From Mactra quadrangularis (lineage: Eukaryota; Mollusca; Bivalvia; Venerida; Mactridae), in the NCBI GenBank assembly GCA_025267735.1, contig CM046297.1, positions 23,586,011-23,650,010 of the forward strand: a DNA stretch of 64,000 bases, given 5' to 3'. The notes beneath the pieces are model-generated. The model did not search any database. It had not been told where the DNA came from and worked only from the letters and a program-made list of their open reading frames with translations. The translations under genes were made by a program, and so were the position numbers. Shown one piece after another: positions 37,908 to 51,249 of this stretch (the stretch's first letter is position 1; every line of letters starts with the position of its first letter).

Positions 37908-40900
37908 TATATGTATTTTAGACACACAATTTAGTTTGGCCATTATTCATAATGACTTGGTTGTTGTGGTGCTTAAATAAACTGTAATAACACTGTCTTT
38001 ATTGTAAAATAGGGTTTATAAGACAATACCAAGAATAGAAATTGTATCAAACATATAGAGGGAATAATACATATATTTTTGTTATGTATCACACCTAACA
38101 CAATAATTCATGCACATATGACATATGTTAATACAATTTGTTATGACTCCTTTTATTGAGAATGAATTTTTTAAAGAAAGTGGACCCTAAGTGACCTTCC
38201 ATTGCAGATTTGTAATATGGCCAAGTATCACACCCTTTAGTGGGATGGCAATGCCTATATTTTTTCTTATTGTAGCATATACGTGTCGTTTGGAAAAACC
38301 TTACTAAGTTTAAAATTTAAAAATAGCTTTGTCTTTGTTTTTAGGCTGAGTTAGAATTATGTTATACGGTTGCTGTTCCTTATATATTTTTACATTTCTT
38401 TTTACTTTCATATTTTTGTGACACTCAAAACTTTTCAATTGGATCTATCTTTAGAAATATACAAAGGCGATAGCTGACTGACAAAAGAATCGAATATCTC
38501 TGAGAAAGATCACAATGTGATCACAACGATATTGAATTGAACCTGACAAGATAGTCTGGGTTAAGACATCAACTGACAAATAACTGAACTTAATTAGATA
38601 TTGGCCTGTTTTTTTATTACGGCAGATCGTCACATTGTTTGTTATGTTTTGAAAAATGATGAGAATCTGTGCAGAAAGTAAAAACAGCTGCTTTACAATG
38701 ACAAACACATGTTCTGTGTCATGGGTTGTATGACGTTTTATTGAATTATTTTGTGAGAATACGAATAAAAAACAATTGTTCGAGAATTTTATTATTTGTT
38801 ATAAATAGAAATCTTTTCTGCATTGCATCTTGACATACAAAAAATATTGTGAAACTTCGTAGATTTATATAACTAAGATATTTCTAAAGCAATCTCGCGG
38901 ATCGCATAATATTAGGAAGTTAGCTGAAATATCAAGTCTCCGTTATAGATTTATTTTCGATGCTTGTATATCAACCGTCTCAACAGTAAAGGCATGAGGT
39001 TATCAGAAATATCGGTACCCGATAACGTAAATGTGTTAACTGTTCGTCAGTTAATTGACGCAGAAGTTGTTGTGTGTTTCGTCAAAAATAAATCTTTTCA
39101 TGTGAAATATAAAATATGACCTACGATATTTTTTTACTAATAGTAAGTTTTTTTGTAAGAACTTCACATATATCGATATACTAAATATGTTATAGAAAAT
39201 TTTATTTCCAAATAAGAGTCAAGTGACGCATCGTAATTGTGTTAGAATATAATTAAAGCTGCGTTAACGAAAAAGTTTCGAAGGCCAATGTAGAGAATGC
39301 AGAAATAAAAACTAATACGGTTGATACAGCACAATATGATGAAATGAAATAATATACGTTGTGAAATAATTAAAACATGCGATTGGGCATTACAATCAAG
39401 ACTTAATTTTATTCTCAAGGGTTTGTTTGGTTTGAAAAAAAAATCAACATCAACAATTATTATCACAAAACATTTTTTAAAAATACTCATACATGTATAT
39501 ATAGATATCATTCTGCAATCAGTTATACCTTTCTTTCGATTAGTGAATTCAGCTTAAGAACACAAATAATTATTTTTAGCAGCTGGTATTTTAAGTCTGT
39601 ATATTGACCCTCATCCGATTTAACTAAAGGTTGCAGCAAACCTACTATTATTGTCAACCGAACCAATTCAGAAAGTTACAAGGAACACTTAAATATATAT
39701 ATTAGCTAAGTATTACATTATAATTTGATGCATTATTTTTCAAGTTAATGGACAGTTACCCAGACCTTGTGACATATCGTTCCATTTCTATAAAGTCATT
39801 ACTCCGACGGTAATATACATCTATCTCCGTTACATGATTAACTACTATGTGACATTGGTTTGGACATATGACCTAGATGATAGAGTATATCATGTCAACA
39901 ACCTGTAGGTAGCTCTAGATAAAACAAAATATCTAAAATATCTAAAAAATGCATTTTATTTCTAAACATATTATTTTGTAGCTTATACGATCAAAATAAA
40001 GAAACAGCCGTTACCAAAACAGAATGTCTAAAATATGCACACTCAGTATTGATTAAGTTTGAATAGTAATTTTGTGTTGTATGAAGTTGGTAACACAATA
40101 CGCTTGTCACAGTGCACTTGTTGATTGTGACAAATTCTTAAGGTATGCAAGTTAAAAGCTTTTTAAATTTCATTTAAAATTGGCGGTTTTACAGTTTGAC
40201 ATAATTTAACACTGATAACTTTTATAGCACTCAATTAAAACTTTAATACCGCAATAGCTTTTCTAAACAATTAAAATTCAAATATAAAATTTTCAATCGG
40301 AATGATTCATTTTTGTATGAGTAGTTTACTATTGATTAAAACACATTATGTACTTAAACGACCTGTTGCTAATGTGTTTTACATCCATTTTTTCCTAATT
40401 AGTTTCACTAATGATCGCTTTTGCGAGAGACCAATAAATACTGACATAAATACTTTCAAGACAAAAAGCTCTGAGAATTTTTTCTTGTTTTTTTTTTTAA
40501 ATTGTAATACATAATATATTAGTAAAAAACTAAAGACCTAAACTTATTTCCATTAACTTAATTTATTACAATCATTTTCGAAAAGGCGTTGATTATGAGG
40601 GTATATCAAATCTTAAGGGATTATAATAAATGATGTTTATGTACACCATATTTCTTCATTTCAAGTCATTGTTGTAGCATTGCATCTTTGCTATCAAACT
40701 ATTTTCATTAACGTTTCAAATTCAAATATATCAGAAACTAGTAGATGTTATTGTTAAAACGTTCTCTCGTTTCAGTTCATGATGTTATTATCACGTATGT
40801 TACAATTATTTAAGTCTATCTAATTTAAAATTGTTAGACACAGCCTTAAAGTACAATAAGGGACTTTTGTCATGTATCTTTCCCTGATAAAATCTTAAGC

Positions 40901-42644
40901 AATCCAATTGGTAAGCAGGTTCTTACAGTTTGAATCCTCAGATTTTATCATTGAAGTCCTATGTTAAGATTACAAAATATGACATATACTATCTTTCTTG
41001 TAAATAAAGCTTTTGACAAAAGTGATTAAATATAGATACTTTTTTACCCTAAAAATACTTAGCTTGAATTTGAAACAAATTAAATGATTAACAAAAAGTT
41101 ATGTAAGATTAGGTTTGGCTACTTGACAATGAAAAGTAATGGTAAAATCCGAGAAATCCAACTAATTGGACCTAACTACTTGAAGAATATACAATGGAAA
41201 CATCTGATTAAACCCTTATTTTTTTAGCATAAAGGTCACAACACTAAAGGTGTAATGCTAACCTAGAACATCAGAGAATATTACAACTACTTAAAAAATA
41301 TGTTAATGTCTGAAGCTGGCTAGACCGAAAGTATATTAGTTAGACAATTGATAATTTAAGCGGAAGTCTGCTGGTAATTAAGCGTCTACACTTTCGTTGT
41401 TCTGACATCAAGTCTTCCAAACAATTGCACTAGAGACAAAACACGCCAATATCAGATTTGTTTATACTTTGAGCTTCGTCAATTTACTTGTTATAAATTA
41501 TTCACTTTTTATGCCAGAAGGTTAATGTTGGTAAATAATATTGGGACATTGTAAATAATCTTGATTAAATATGTGTCAAGTGTACAACAATCAAATCAAG
41601 ATAAACAAAAACACATACCTCCTGGCTGACAAAAAGCAAAGAGTATGACTCATTCGATTTGTTAACTCGTTTATATAAAAGAAACCAAAATCAAATGACG
41701 AAAACAAGAACCTTAGGGATTTTCAACTTGTAATGGTGGCAATAGTTTTACCACCATTGCCACTGGGGTTTAAACAAGGTTATACATATAATGTAATAAA
41801 ATCATTGCCCATTTTAAACCAAAGGCTATATAGTGAAAACATTGTGACCTTACACTGTCATTACTATTGTTTCCATTAAACACGGCTATAATAAGACACT
41901 TCTTAAGAAGTATTAATTCCCTTGCCATCTTATCTGTAGATTAGTGTCGCCTGCTTTACATCATCCTGAGATATGTTCTTTGAAAGTTGACAGTATGTGG
42001 TAATGTCCAAACCAATACTCCGATGCTATACAATATACCGTTTGTTTTACAACTTACAACATAAATATCACTATAGTAGTATGGTACAACGTTTATATCT
42101 CAAATTTGTTTTCAAACCTTGCAAAGAAGAATACAGTTGTTGTCAACAGGCAAAAAATTGGATATTTACAACTTATGAATGCTTAACTAACACGGCTGAT
42201 AATCAGAATTATATTAAGATTAAAGTAAACGTTGTGACGCCAAGATCTTGAGGGAACATGATCATTGCTCTTGCATTACACCGGTAATTTATAACAGTCT
42301 ATTAAAATACTACAGACATTTGTACAGGTGTTTGTGTCTTTAGTTTAATGGTAAAGTAAAACGAACAAGTTATATTGTGTAAAAGAAACTGACGTGTAGG
42401 TGGTCGTACGATACGATGTGAAGCGATACAATGCCATGTGGTGCAATGAAATACATCTGCAAACAAGTTAATAAATTATGTATGGTTATCTAATATGATA
42501 AAGTCAAGTTCTCAAGCAAGTATTACGTTATAGATACAATGTCTGTCTGTAGGGGCCGCTGTAAGTGTTTCAATGCACGTTTTGTCATGAATCTTGAGAA
42601 AGTGTCTTTACTTTGTTCGAGAAAATCAGCATAAGAATGAATTA
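37908..42644. other. AT-rich intergenic sequence, no feature recognised
   Basis: No convincing gene. The longest frames (38451-38708 minus, 39242-39511 minus, 40302-40514 plus, 41997-42251 plus) are low-complexity and domain-free. A short dyad, AATGGTGG/CCACCATT, lies at about 41732-41758. Near 42405-42455 there is a degenerate cryptic repeat ('acgatacgatgtgaagcgatacaatgcc'). Confidence 0.55.
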
Positions 42645-42835
42645 CGAGACAAGCTGATATATATATATTAACAAACAAGTTTCACAGACCATCATTTTTT
42701 TAATGTATCACGAGACAATTAGATATATTGTTAAATAAACAAGTCTTACAGATCATAAGTTAAGAGTGTATAACGAGACAATTTGATATGTCATAAACAA
42801 GCAAATTTCACAGACAATATTTTAGATTTTCAATG
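42645..42835. repeat. Three-copy 63-66 bp degenerate tandem repeat
   Basis: A unit beginning 'cgagacaa' and containing 'gatatat', 'aaacaag' and 'ttcacaga' starts at 42645, 42711 and 42774. The copies are diverged (about 70-75% by eye), so the tandem is old. No function is apparent. Confidence 0.7.
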
Positions 42836-44006
42836 TTTACACAATATCATCTAACAAATTATAAGTTTTCTTTCCAATTATTTATTTTTTACGAAAAAAA
42901 TGTAATTTATTGATGATGTCAACAGGGTTGTTTGTTTTCAGAATGTCGGTAAGATTTCATAGAGCGTTGTCAAATCAGTTCTTGCCTTTGCATAACATAT
43001 GAAAAACGTAGACAAACAGCTTTCTAGACGTGACTTTTGGTATATGGTAAACCCATACAACATATTCAAGTTGTACAAAAGACAGTACAGGGAGTGTGTA
43101 TTTCTAGATTATCTCATCTATATTAACTTCATTCTGGAGTCACAGTCAAGTGACGTGGAAATTGTTGTTCCAACTTAAAAGAAAACCCTGTGAGCTACAC
43201 ATGTTTTATGTTAGAGTTATTATTTCAAACACGTGTTTTTGTTTACATATCGTATTCTGTTCAGGCAATTTGTAGGCCATGTCGAGTAGAGTGTCATACT
43301 AAAAAATCATTATATTAAAAACTTAATTTTCATTCAGGTTTAAACAGTCCGGGATGTTAATTATTTTGATAACCATTAGAGTTCTTAATAAAGTTCGTCA
43401 AGTTTAATTGATTAAACCCACGCTGTTTACAAGATTTATAATCTAAGCAAATGAGTTCATTTTTTCTAAAATTAATGTCCCCAGGCTTAACAATTAAACG
43501 TCTTGTAGTAATCAATTTATAATCTTTTTCTATAAATTATTTATTGATTATTAAGTCTAACTATTGGCCATTAAAATGTCATTACGTCTGAAATAAAATA
43601 CCATTTAAACGCAAATATTATTAAACAAGTGAGTAAAATGACATTTAATCATACACTTCAAGTCAACATTAGACTACAAAAGAGATTTATTGGACCAATC
43701 TAAACACCATTTGTAACTTTAAATTATGACAATTTAAAATATATTAATTGTATTGGAAATATTTTTACATGTTTCTAAGGTTTACTCCAAGAATACGTAC
43801 ACTTATTTACACGTTGAACTGTAACTGCACCAGCTAGACTAAAATTATTTTCCAATTCAAAGAACATTTTTACAATAGTATAGACAGACAGACCGCAAAA
43901 GTAAGTGCATACAATTGAACCACATTAGACATTTAATCAGTTATTGTTATACGAATGGAGATTAACAAGTTTGTGTTTTAAATGGATTTTGTTTAAGTAA
44001 AAGTAA
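42836..44006. other. AT-rich intergenic sequence, no feature recognised
   Basis: No open frame, RNA gene or repeat structure that I can support. Confidence 0.5.
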
Positions 44007-44515
44007 TTTTCACCAGGAATTTTATATAACAGGGATTTGTAACGATAAGTAAATGAAATAGATTTTCATCAAATTTCACTGTCGTCGCTATTATTTCGGC
44101 CAATACGGAAAAGAAGTATAACAAGTTTAAATAAAGATATTCATATGAAAGTTTGTACCAGTACCATTCAAACTGACATAAATGTTAGGAAAAATGCGTT
44201 TCTAGATGATTTTGAGATAAATTACGCTCACAGACTGTTCCACAAAATAATGCATTTTCCCGCCGATCTGCCAGTTTTAGCCCAATTTTACATCGCCTAA
44301 AGTAATATTTTCGGTCATAATTGGAACAAGTTTTGTCAAAAACTTCAGAAACAATCAAAAGTTGCACAGAAGACATGTACAAAAACATAAATCAAGTTTT
44401 TAAACTCTGGAGTAGTTTATACAGTCTGCTTCAGCCTTTTATAGACAGTGATGACCGAGAAAATTCAAAAAGCCCTTCGTTACAAATCCCTGTTATATAG
44501 AATTCCTGTTTTCAC
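44007..44515. mobile_element. MITE with 32-bp TIRs and 7-bp target duplication (hAT-like)
   Basis: The left end CAGGAATTTTATATAACAGG from 44014 is matched by the reverse complement of the right end (CAGGAATTCTATATAACAGG, ending at 44508). Both continue GATTTGTAACGA, so the terminal inverted repeats agree at 31 of 32 positions. The flanks carry the same 7 bases, TTTTCAC, at 44007-44013 and 44509-44515. The element itself is 495 bp and has no coding capacity; the 67-codon minus frame inside (44185-44388) has no recognisable motif. A start of CAG with a 7-8 bp target duplication is most like the hAT superfamily, which normally makes 8 bp, so the class is tentative. The high TIR identity suggests a fairly young insertion. 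Confidence 0.85.
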
Positions 44516-45119
44516 CTAAAATAAAGATACTTAAAATGATCTTTACAACATAAAAAAAATTGCGAAAAACACGAAAAACAATTTAATACAAAGTTACATT
44601 GTATAATTTTCTAAATATTACTTTACAATAACTGTCCCGAATGCTTCTGTAATAATGATGTATAACTATCATTTTTATGAACAAATAACGAAAACATCTT
44701 TTCGATCTAAACATGTACTTTATTTTACCTCGTTTCGCAACATACGGAATATCAGTACTCGATTAAATTAAATTTGATTACTATACAAATAGAAGACAGC
44801 ACTGTTCTCCTAAATTTGACAGTATTCGCTATGGTCTTCCGAACAATAACTAATAATAAAATGCGCTTCTTAATAAAGAATGTGACTCTTATTCTAGAAC
44901 TGATGAATCGCATTAACTATAAAGATTTAGATGCAAAAGGTATCTTTAACGATTATCACTATTAAAAGGAGCGTCAAACATATACAACAACAAATAATAG
45001 TTTATGAAGTAAAAATTGAAAATTGAAAATGTCATTACTGTCTTAAAAATTAAGAAATATTCCTGAGTTGTATATCATGACAATAGATCTTTTTATAACT
45101 GGGTTTAATGCCGTGTCAA
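44516..45119. other. AT-rich intergenic sequence, no feature recognised
   Basis: Contains only a 63-codon frame at 44774-44965 without motifs. Nothing else seen. Confidence 0.5.
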
Positions 45120-45376
45120 CACAATATATGTCATTTCACGGCGTCCAGCGCACCTAATCTAGCTTTCCAGGACCCCCGCTATAACCAGTACTCCCCTAGC
45201 CTTCCACAAGGCCGGAAATTTTTCCATATTATCTAATCACTTGAAGAAAATTTACATTAATGTCAAATTTTCATGGATGGGTATAACCTCCCCGGGTAGG
45301 ATTCGAACCCGTACCCCCCTCTGGACACGAGATTCAAAATCCCGGCGCTACCAACTGCGCTATCGACCCGGGTGAC
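45120..45376 (-). mobile_element. tRNA-derived SINE-like element
   Basis: On the minus strand a tRNA-like head (45286-45369) is followed by an AT-rich middle and then a GC-richer tail of about 110 bp. The tail includes 'ggttatagcgggggtcctgg' and 'gcgctggacgccgtgaaatg', ending near 45120. tRNA head, unrelated body and conserved-looking tail is the layout of a SINE. The tail end resembles that of the truncated insertion at 54751-54811 ('gcgccgtaaaac'). I found no target duplication and no A-rich or (CAAA)n tail, so the 3' boundary is approximate and the copy is probably old. Confidence 0.6.
45286..45369 (-). tRNA. tRNA-Gln(TTG)-like pseudo-tRNA
   Basis: Read on the minus strand, box A TAGCGCAGTTGG (45351-45362) and box B GGTTCGAATCC (45299-45309) both fit the RNA polymerase III consensus. 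An anticodon arm with five pairs (CGGGA/TCTCG, one G-T) encloses the loop TTTTGAA, giving anticodon TTG (45335-45337), the glutamine type. The cloverleaf is broken: the 5' acceptor GGGTCGA has no complementary 3' strand, the T stem has mismatches, and the variable region is oversized and G-rich. It is therefore not a functional tRNA. It is the promoter-bearing head of a SINE or a tRNA pseudogene. Confidence 0.65.
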
Positions 45377-48300
45377 AAAGGTTCAACAAAAATGCGTCTC
45401 TCAAAACCGTACAACAAACTAAAGTAATTTGTTTTGTCACGTAAAGTACAGCAAATTGTTATATTGTTAAATTTTCTATATTTTGAGTGTAATTGAGGTT
45501 AGTTGTCATACACTGATATGGTTTTCTCGTCGATCCAAGGAATGGAAAAGTTATTTCCGTGACAACAACAGCTTCCGTTTTCAACTTTATTAGTTTGGTC
45601 AGACTAATTATTTTGTATGTGATCATATCATAAAAGGTATAATTCTCCTTAGACGAAATACCATTAAATAGAATTAAAACAGGAAATTACCTGAATACAC
45701 TAATGCAGCGTTTCAGCACGCAACTCTGTTACAACACAAGCAAAAAATATTTTTTAAGCCAAATATCGCACTCAATTAATACATTGCTTTAACTACTGCG
45801 TAACTGTTCAATCAATCACAGCATTTCGATGTTTTCTGTTTTAATGAGATCTTATTTTTGGAAACGGCAGTAATTATTACACAACTGGGGATATGTTTAC
45901 GACTAACATAGTATTTTCCAATAAATAAAACCAGTACGTGCACACATGTTTTTTGTGTATTCTAAGAAATTGTAAAGTAAACTTAACAGTGTTTCTTTTA
46001 TTTATTTAACTTTATTCAAGCATTCAATAATGCCATACATGAAGCCATTTCCTATTAGAGAAAATTTCTCTGTATTTTAAGTAGTTTTTTTCAATGTACA
46101 TTATTTCTCGTCTTGACAACAACTCATTTAAACCATATTAAATGTATGTCTAATCAAATAATAGAAATATCAATATAATGTACACTTTTTTCAAACAAAT
46201 CACTTCTGCTTTGCTTGATCTCAAAGGAATCCAGTCTATATCAAGCAATACTTCTTTCTACATCGCCATGTTCGCATGTATTACAAAGCATTTTGTTATA
46301 CTAAAACCATTTGAGGAATGTATAATGTATGTTCCACAAACAGACCGGAGTTGTTTCATTTTGTAAGATTTCCCTTGTCTTAAACAATACTTACACCATG
46401 CTATAGACGATAGTTATTTATACTTCTAGATGTGAAAATGTCACTTTGCCATAATCTTTTCGTGCAGTTGCAGCATGATAATTTATTGAACGGAATAAAT
46501 ACAATATTTTGGTAAGATATTTTCGTCAGCGAAAATTGTATATCATTAGTTTTATACAAATTCGACTTGTAAAGGCAAACTTAAGGGTATTCATTTGCTT
46601 ATGCTTTTAGATGAATGTATTTTTCCGATTTTGATGTGCTTTCGTGTTATATATGGACAAAATACCCACACGGTGAGATCTGTCAAAAAGTATCCGCTTT
46701 TAAATATAAATTGTTTATGTAATACAATGCTCCACACATGGTCAAAATTTGACATTATTTTTTATTTCGGTTTCAATATGATGTGCAATATGCACCGCAG
46801 TTGAATTTTCATTTTTTATTTTAAATGAAAATATTTGTTTATTTTCTCCGACAGTTTGATAGCGTTGTGGCGACAAAACAATTAATCATCGAAGACTTAA
46901 TAATGTTCAAGTGTTTATTCAACAGATTGCAAAGTTGAAATTGGAAACACTTTTTTCAATTCGTATTGAAATAAAGGAACTTTACTTTAACTTTAAATAG
47001 CGTTTATCCGAGACATTGATATATTAGGCCTGTGTAGTAAAAAATGACAGTTAAAAAAGCTTAAAGAGCAATTAGATATAAGTTTATAACACTCAAGTTC
47101 AATTGCATGTCTTATTAATGATTCTGACATCACAAGAGACGTATAGGCTCAATCATTAGTAGTTATGTTAAAGCTTTTGTTTTTTATATTATCAAATCGT
47201 TTGCTTGAAACAAATATGGTAACATACTGTCTTTAGAACTTCTATTTAATAGATTGTAGTAAAAAGTCACGACTTAGCTTTTGTCCGTAATTTTTTTAGT
47301 AAATTTATCTTTACAGAGAACTATGTGATATTTCACAAGCTTGTATTCGTTTACTGAGTTTACCGAGTATAACCTTGAAATAATAAACAACTGAATTAAA
47401 TTTGAAAAAAGCACTAAAAAGGATGTGACTGTGATTAATCAATCTCGAATTTAATTTAAAGACATTGAAAAATTAGCTCTAGAAAAATCGATAGAGTTAT
47501 TTAATTATAAACGGGCTTTGGTTTTTTATCCAACGTGAATAATTTGTTAATAATTAAATATTGATCAAGACGACATTCAATTAATTTTCATTTTCAAACT
47601 GACCAAACACAATGACTTAATGTCGTGTTAACTCATGATTTACCACAAATTAATGAAGCCACACATATATAAATCAATTTATTTACAATTCAAACAAATA
47701 CCACAATCTGAGATTTAAAGCATACACTATTTTCTTTTATAATTCTCAAGCTTGATTTTCTTGTTTATTTATGTACGAAATTTTATCAATGTGTCTGCTA
47801 GCTGCGGGGGTTTCACTTGCACTGGTGGGATATCTTAACTGACATCAGTATAGTTGCAATCATTATCTTGATTTCTCATATGTCTTCAAAGCTGACATTC
47901 AAATAACATGATGAATCTATTGAAGTATCAGACAATATTACATTTTTCTAGTATGTCATGTACACCTTACAAGAAAATTGACGCCACTAAGGTAATACAT
48001 TGTCAATTTCTTGTTTAAAATATAACAGTAGAGTAAGAGAAACATCTCAACGACAAATACAAAGCATTTTTCAAAAACCATTTAAAAATGGAAATGGAGA
48101 TCTGACTAGTTTTGTATTTTTTATTTGGCGCTTTAGTTTTTTTTTTAAGTTTGGAACTCAAATATATTGTTTTGCGACTTTAGTTAATGCCCGAACTAAT
48201 AAGATCGGCTTATGTTTTCTATGTAGACATATATCGAAAGTTTCGGTGGTAATATAAAGCATCTAGGAAAAGTTTTAATATTTTTCTAAACCTAATCCAA

Positions 48301-49580
48301 AGTAACAAACAAAATAACAATAATATCTACGAGATGGTATCTTCATTCTTCTCTAAAGCTTTTCAATGTACGTTCATATCTTCTAATGATATAATCACGT
48401 CATTGTCAAATGAACTATTGTATGAATTAGTTTTTAAGACAAAATAAATAACATAAAACACAAAACCGCGACCTTGTTGTTGGCTGATTTTGGTTATTAA
48501 TGAGTTATTATGAGTATATTAATGAGAATGCTGCTTGACTTTTTTTCAACACGTGGACAAACATCTTTCATTTTGACATAACATTGGAAAACACGCTTTT
48601 GGATTCAATATTAATTTTAATGAATCAAACAATATATGATTACAGGAAACAGTATAAGTGGTGGTTAATATGAACGTAACTCATGCGTCAATGCTAGCGA
48701 CGGCATTCCTTTTATGTCTAGAAATTATCCGAAATTTACAAGTTAATGTCCTGCAACTTGATATACTGTTATGTCAGCAATTCTAGATGTCATTTCCCGT
48801 ATGATTGATACAATTGTATGTAGATGCTTCGTATAATGCAATGCATTATTGTTTCTTACGCTGGATGTCATTATGTGTGATACGATGATAGCATGCAAGT
48901 GTAAAGGACTTAAAGTGATAAGTCTGAGGTCAGTAAATCGACTGATATTAACACGCAATACATACCGTCATTGAATGAAGGTTTTTCCGTATAAAGTCTT
49001 ATAACACGTTCTTAAGTGGACTTTCAGATATTTTGCAAGATATCATTTTAATAAATTTTTAACGCCATTTATATGATAAAGTAAAATTTTACGTCCAAAA
49101 TATTAACATTTAATTAGAATATGTTGCTTACGTGCACTCGGGGAATTTATGATATTTTTGTATTCCGGTTTTTGACGCTTTTATTGGCATTTTCTAAGTA
49201 ATATTAGCGTGTTGATTGTCCTTATGAATTTGTTGATGCATTAGTGTCTTCTAATAAGAAGGGCACACTTAATGTTTATTAAACTTGCGGTAAGAGTCAT
49301 TAATTGTTTTCATAAAACTATTTCATTGGATAAGCACGAAACTACTGATTTATATGTTATCATTTATGAAGGTCGACATAACCTTATGATTAATAAAACA
49401 AAAGTGTCTCACAAAATTACATCTATATCTTTTATATATTTGATATATAGTTTAATACTTTTAACGTTTGATTTATATGATATTGTCTTTCAACGCATTT
49501 TAAAACTTCTAGATAAATAAACAAATCATAGCGTTTAGATAAGAGATACCTTCAATTGATATAACACAGACATTTTATAT

Positions 49581-49655
49581 ACTGATGGTATCTAGGATTG
49601 CTGTTCAAATATTTATTTGGCTATCTAAGCCATTAGATTTTATGATACCATCAGT
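49581..49655. repeat. 75-bp inverted repeat with 12-bp perfect arms
   Basis: ACTGATGGTATC at 49581-49592 is reverse-complemented at 49644-49655, with a 51-base interior. It could be a very short MITE remnant or a chance foldback. No convincing target duplication is visible. Confidence 0.5.
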
Positions 49656-51203
49656 TACATAATATAGAAATAAATTACGTAGTTATAAGCAAACAGACAG
49701 ATCAAGTCCTTATAGTATTTACGTCTGAAATGCTTTTATGTATAATTATAATGTAAGGTCGTTTGTCTAATATTTCATACGCGCTTCTTAAGTTATCGGC
49801 GATGTTTTAAAGTTTACTTACACTCGGGGTATTTAACATTAATTCTATTAAAAAACAAAGTGTATAAAAGTAAAAACGGAGTAGAGGAAGTGCTGACAAT
49901 TAAAAGCAATATTTGTATGGGGCAATGTTTGTGGGCCAAAGTATGTACGTTCTCTATTTTGTTTTCCAATGTTCAAAGGCAAATAATCAATTAAGTAAAT
50001 TGTTCATATGGCTAGACGGCTTATCAAATACATAACTAATATTTGATTGAAGTTTTCTGTGGCCATGACCATAGTTTAATATTCCTGGTTGAACTCGGTG
50101 GAATAAAATGATCAGACATATGAAGCTGTAATAGGGCTTTAATAATTTAAGTCGCTATAACATTCTGAAGTATTTGTTAGGATTAAATATTGAAATGATT
50201 AGTATCATATCAGTTTTTGGTATTAAAGGACTTGGACAATAATTCGTTTGATTGTTGACTAAATTCATTTTTCAACTTGGTGTAAGTGAAACAGAAGAAA
50301 GCAGTCTTTCTACTAGCACGCTATTATTCGAAGTTAAGACGCAATTTGCTCTGCCTGTTGTTATCGTCGCATGATGTGTGTTTTAACACTCACATCACAT
50401 ACATGTACATGTACCGTCAACATATATTGTAGGGATTAAAAAATTGATTGAGCATAAGATTACATATAATTTAATGAAATCGTAATGCATTGACGCTAGT
50501 AAGTGTTTATTCTTTCCATGTAATGTTGAATTATATAACGTGTTGCACAACTCTGAGCGAATCTACTTATTTAAGCATAGCATATTGACCTCTGAAACTA
50601 TGTAACCGCTTTTGAAGGAATGTTTAATGTTGTCGAGGAATTTGTTATTGCTATTGATATAGTTTGATTATAAATTATGCGCTGATACGTAAAGCACGTA
50701 TAATGGTTTGATTGAGCGAAAAAGGACACTCTAATTGCTGGGTCCTTTGGGACTCCATACTGAGTGATTAGCAATGAGGGAATGTGCTTTCCAATCAAGC
50801 TCATATATAAATATTTATAAGTTTAACAATCATGCTTGTTGTCATTAGTTTTACCACATCCAAATCGCCAATATTTTTACATTGCTCTGTACGAATATTA
50901 AGAAAGTATGCCGTAAAGTACAGACAGACAGCTTGGTATAAAATAACATTCTATCTATAAATCACTTGCGGTCGGGCTTGTGAAGGAAAAAAATATAATC
51001 AACCGGAATGTTTTATAGATGCTTCCGAATAGTTCATTTGTGTCGACAGATGTCAATAACTCTGTTAAGGAAACGGCTGAGATAAGTGTATTTGGGAGTA
51101 GATGAGTTCTCTTATGTAATTGAAAAAGAGCTTTTTATCGTCTGTAAGTTTTATTTCATTTCTTCATTTCTTGTATGTGATAATGGAAAACGTTCCGTAG
51201 AGA

Positions 51204-51249
51204 AATGATTGTGAGATAGATGTGAGAATGATTGTGAGATAGATGTTTA
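51204..51249. repeat. 23-bp tandem duplication
   Basis: The phrase 'aatgattgtgagatagatgt' occurs at 51204 and again at 51227 (period 23). It is a recent small duplication without visible function. Confidence 0.85.

Noticed and set aside
38451..38708. Frames of 60-93 codons across the AT-rich intergenic sequence (for example 33021-33302, 38451-38708, 39242-39511, 48000-48257, 54351-54629).
   Set aside because: Their length is expected by chance, composition follows the AT-rich background, and none shows a domain, signal peptide or repeat match I recognise.
45286..45369. Functional tRNA-Gln gene.
   Set aside because: Box A, box B and the anticodon arm are good, but acceptor strands do not pair, the T stem is mismatched and the variable region is oversized.
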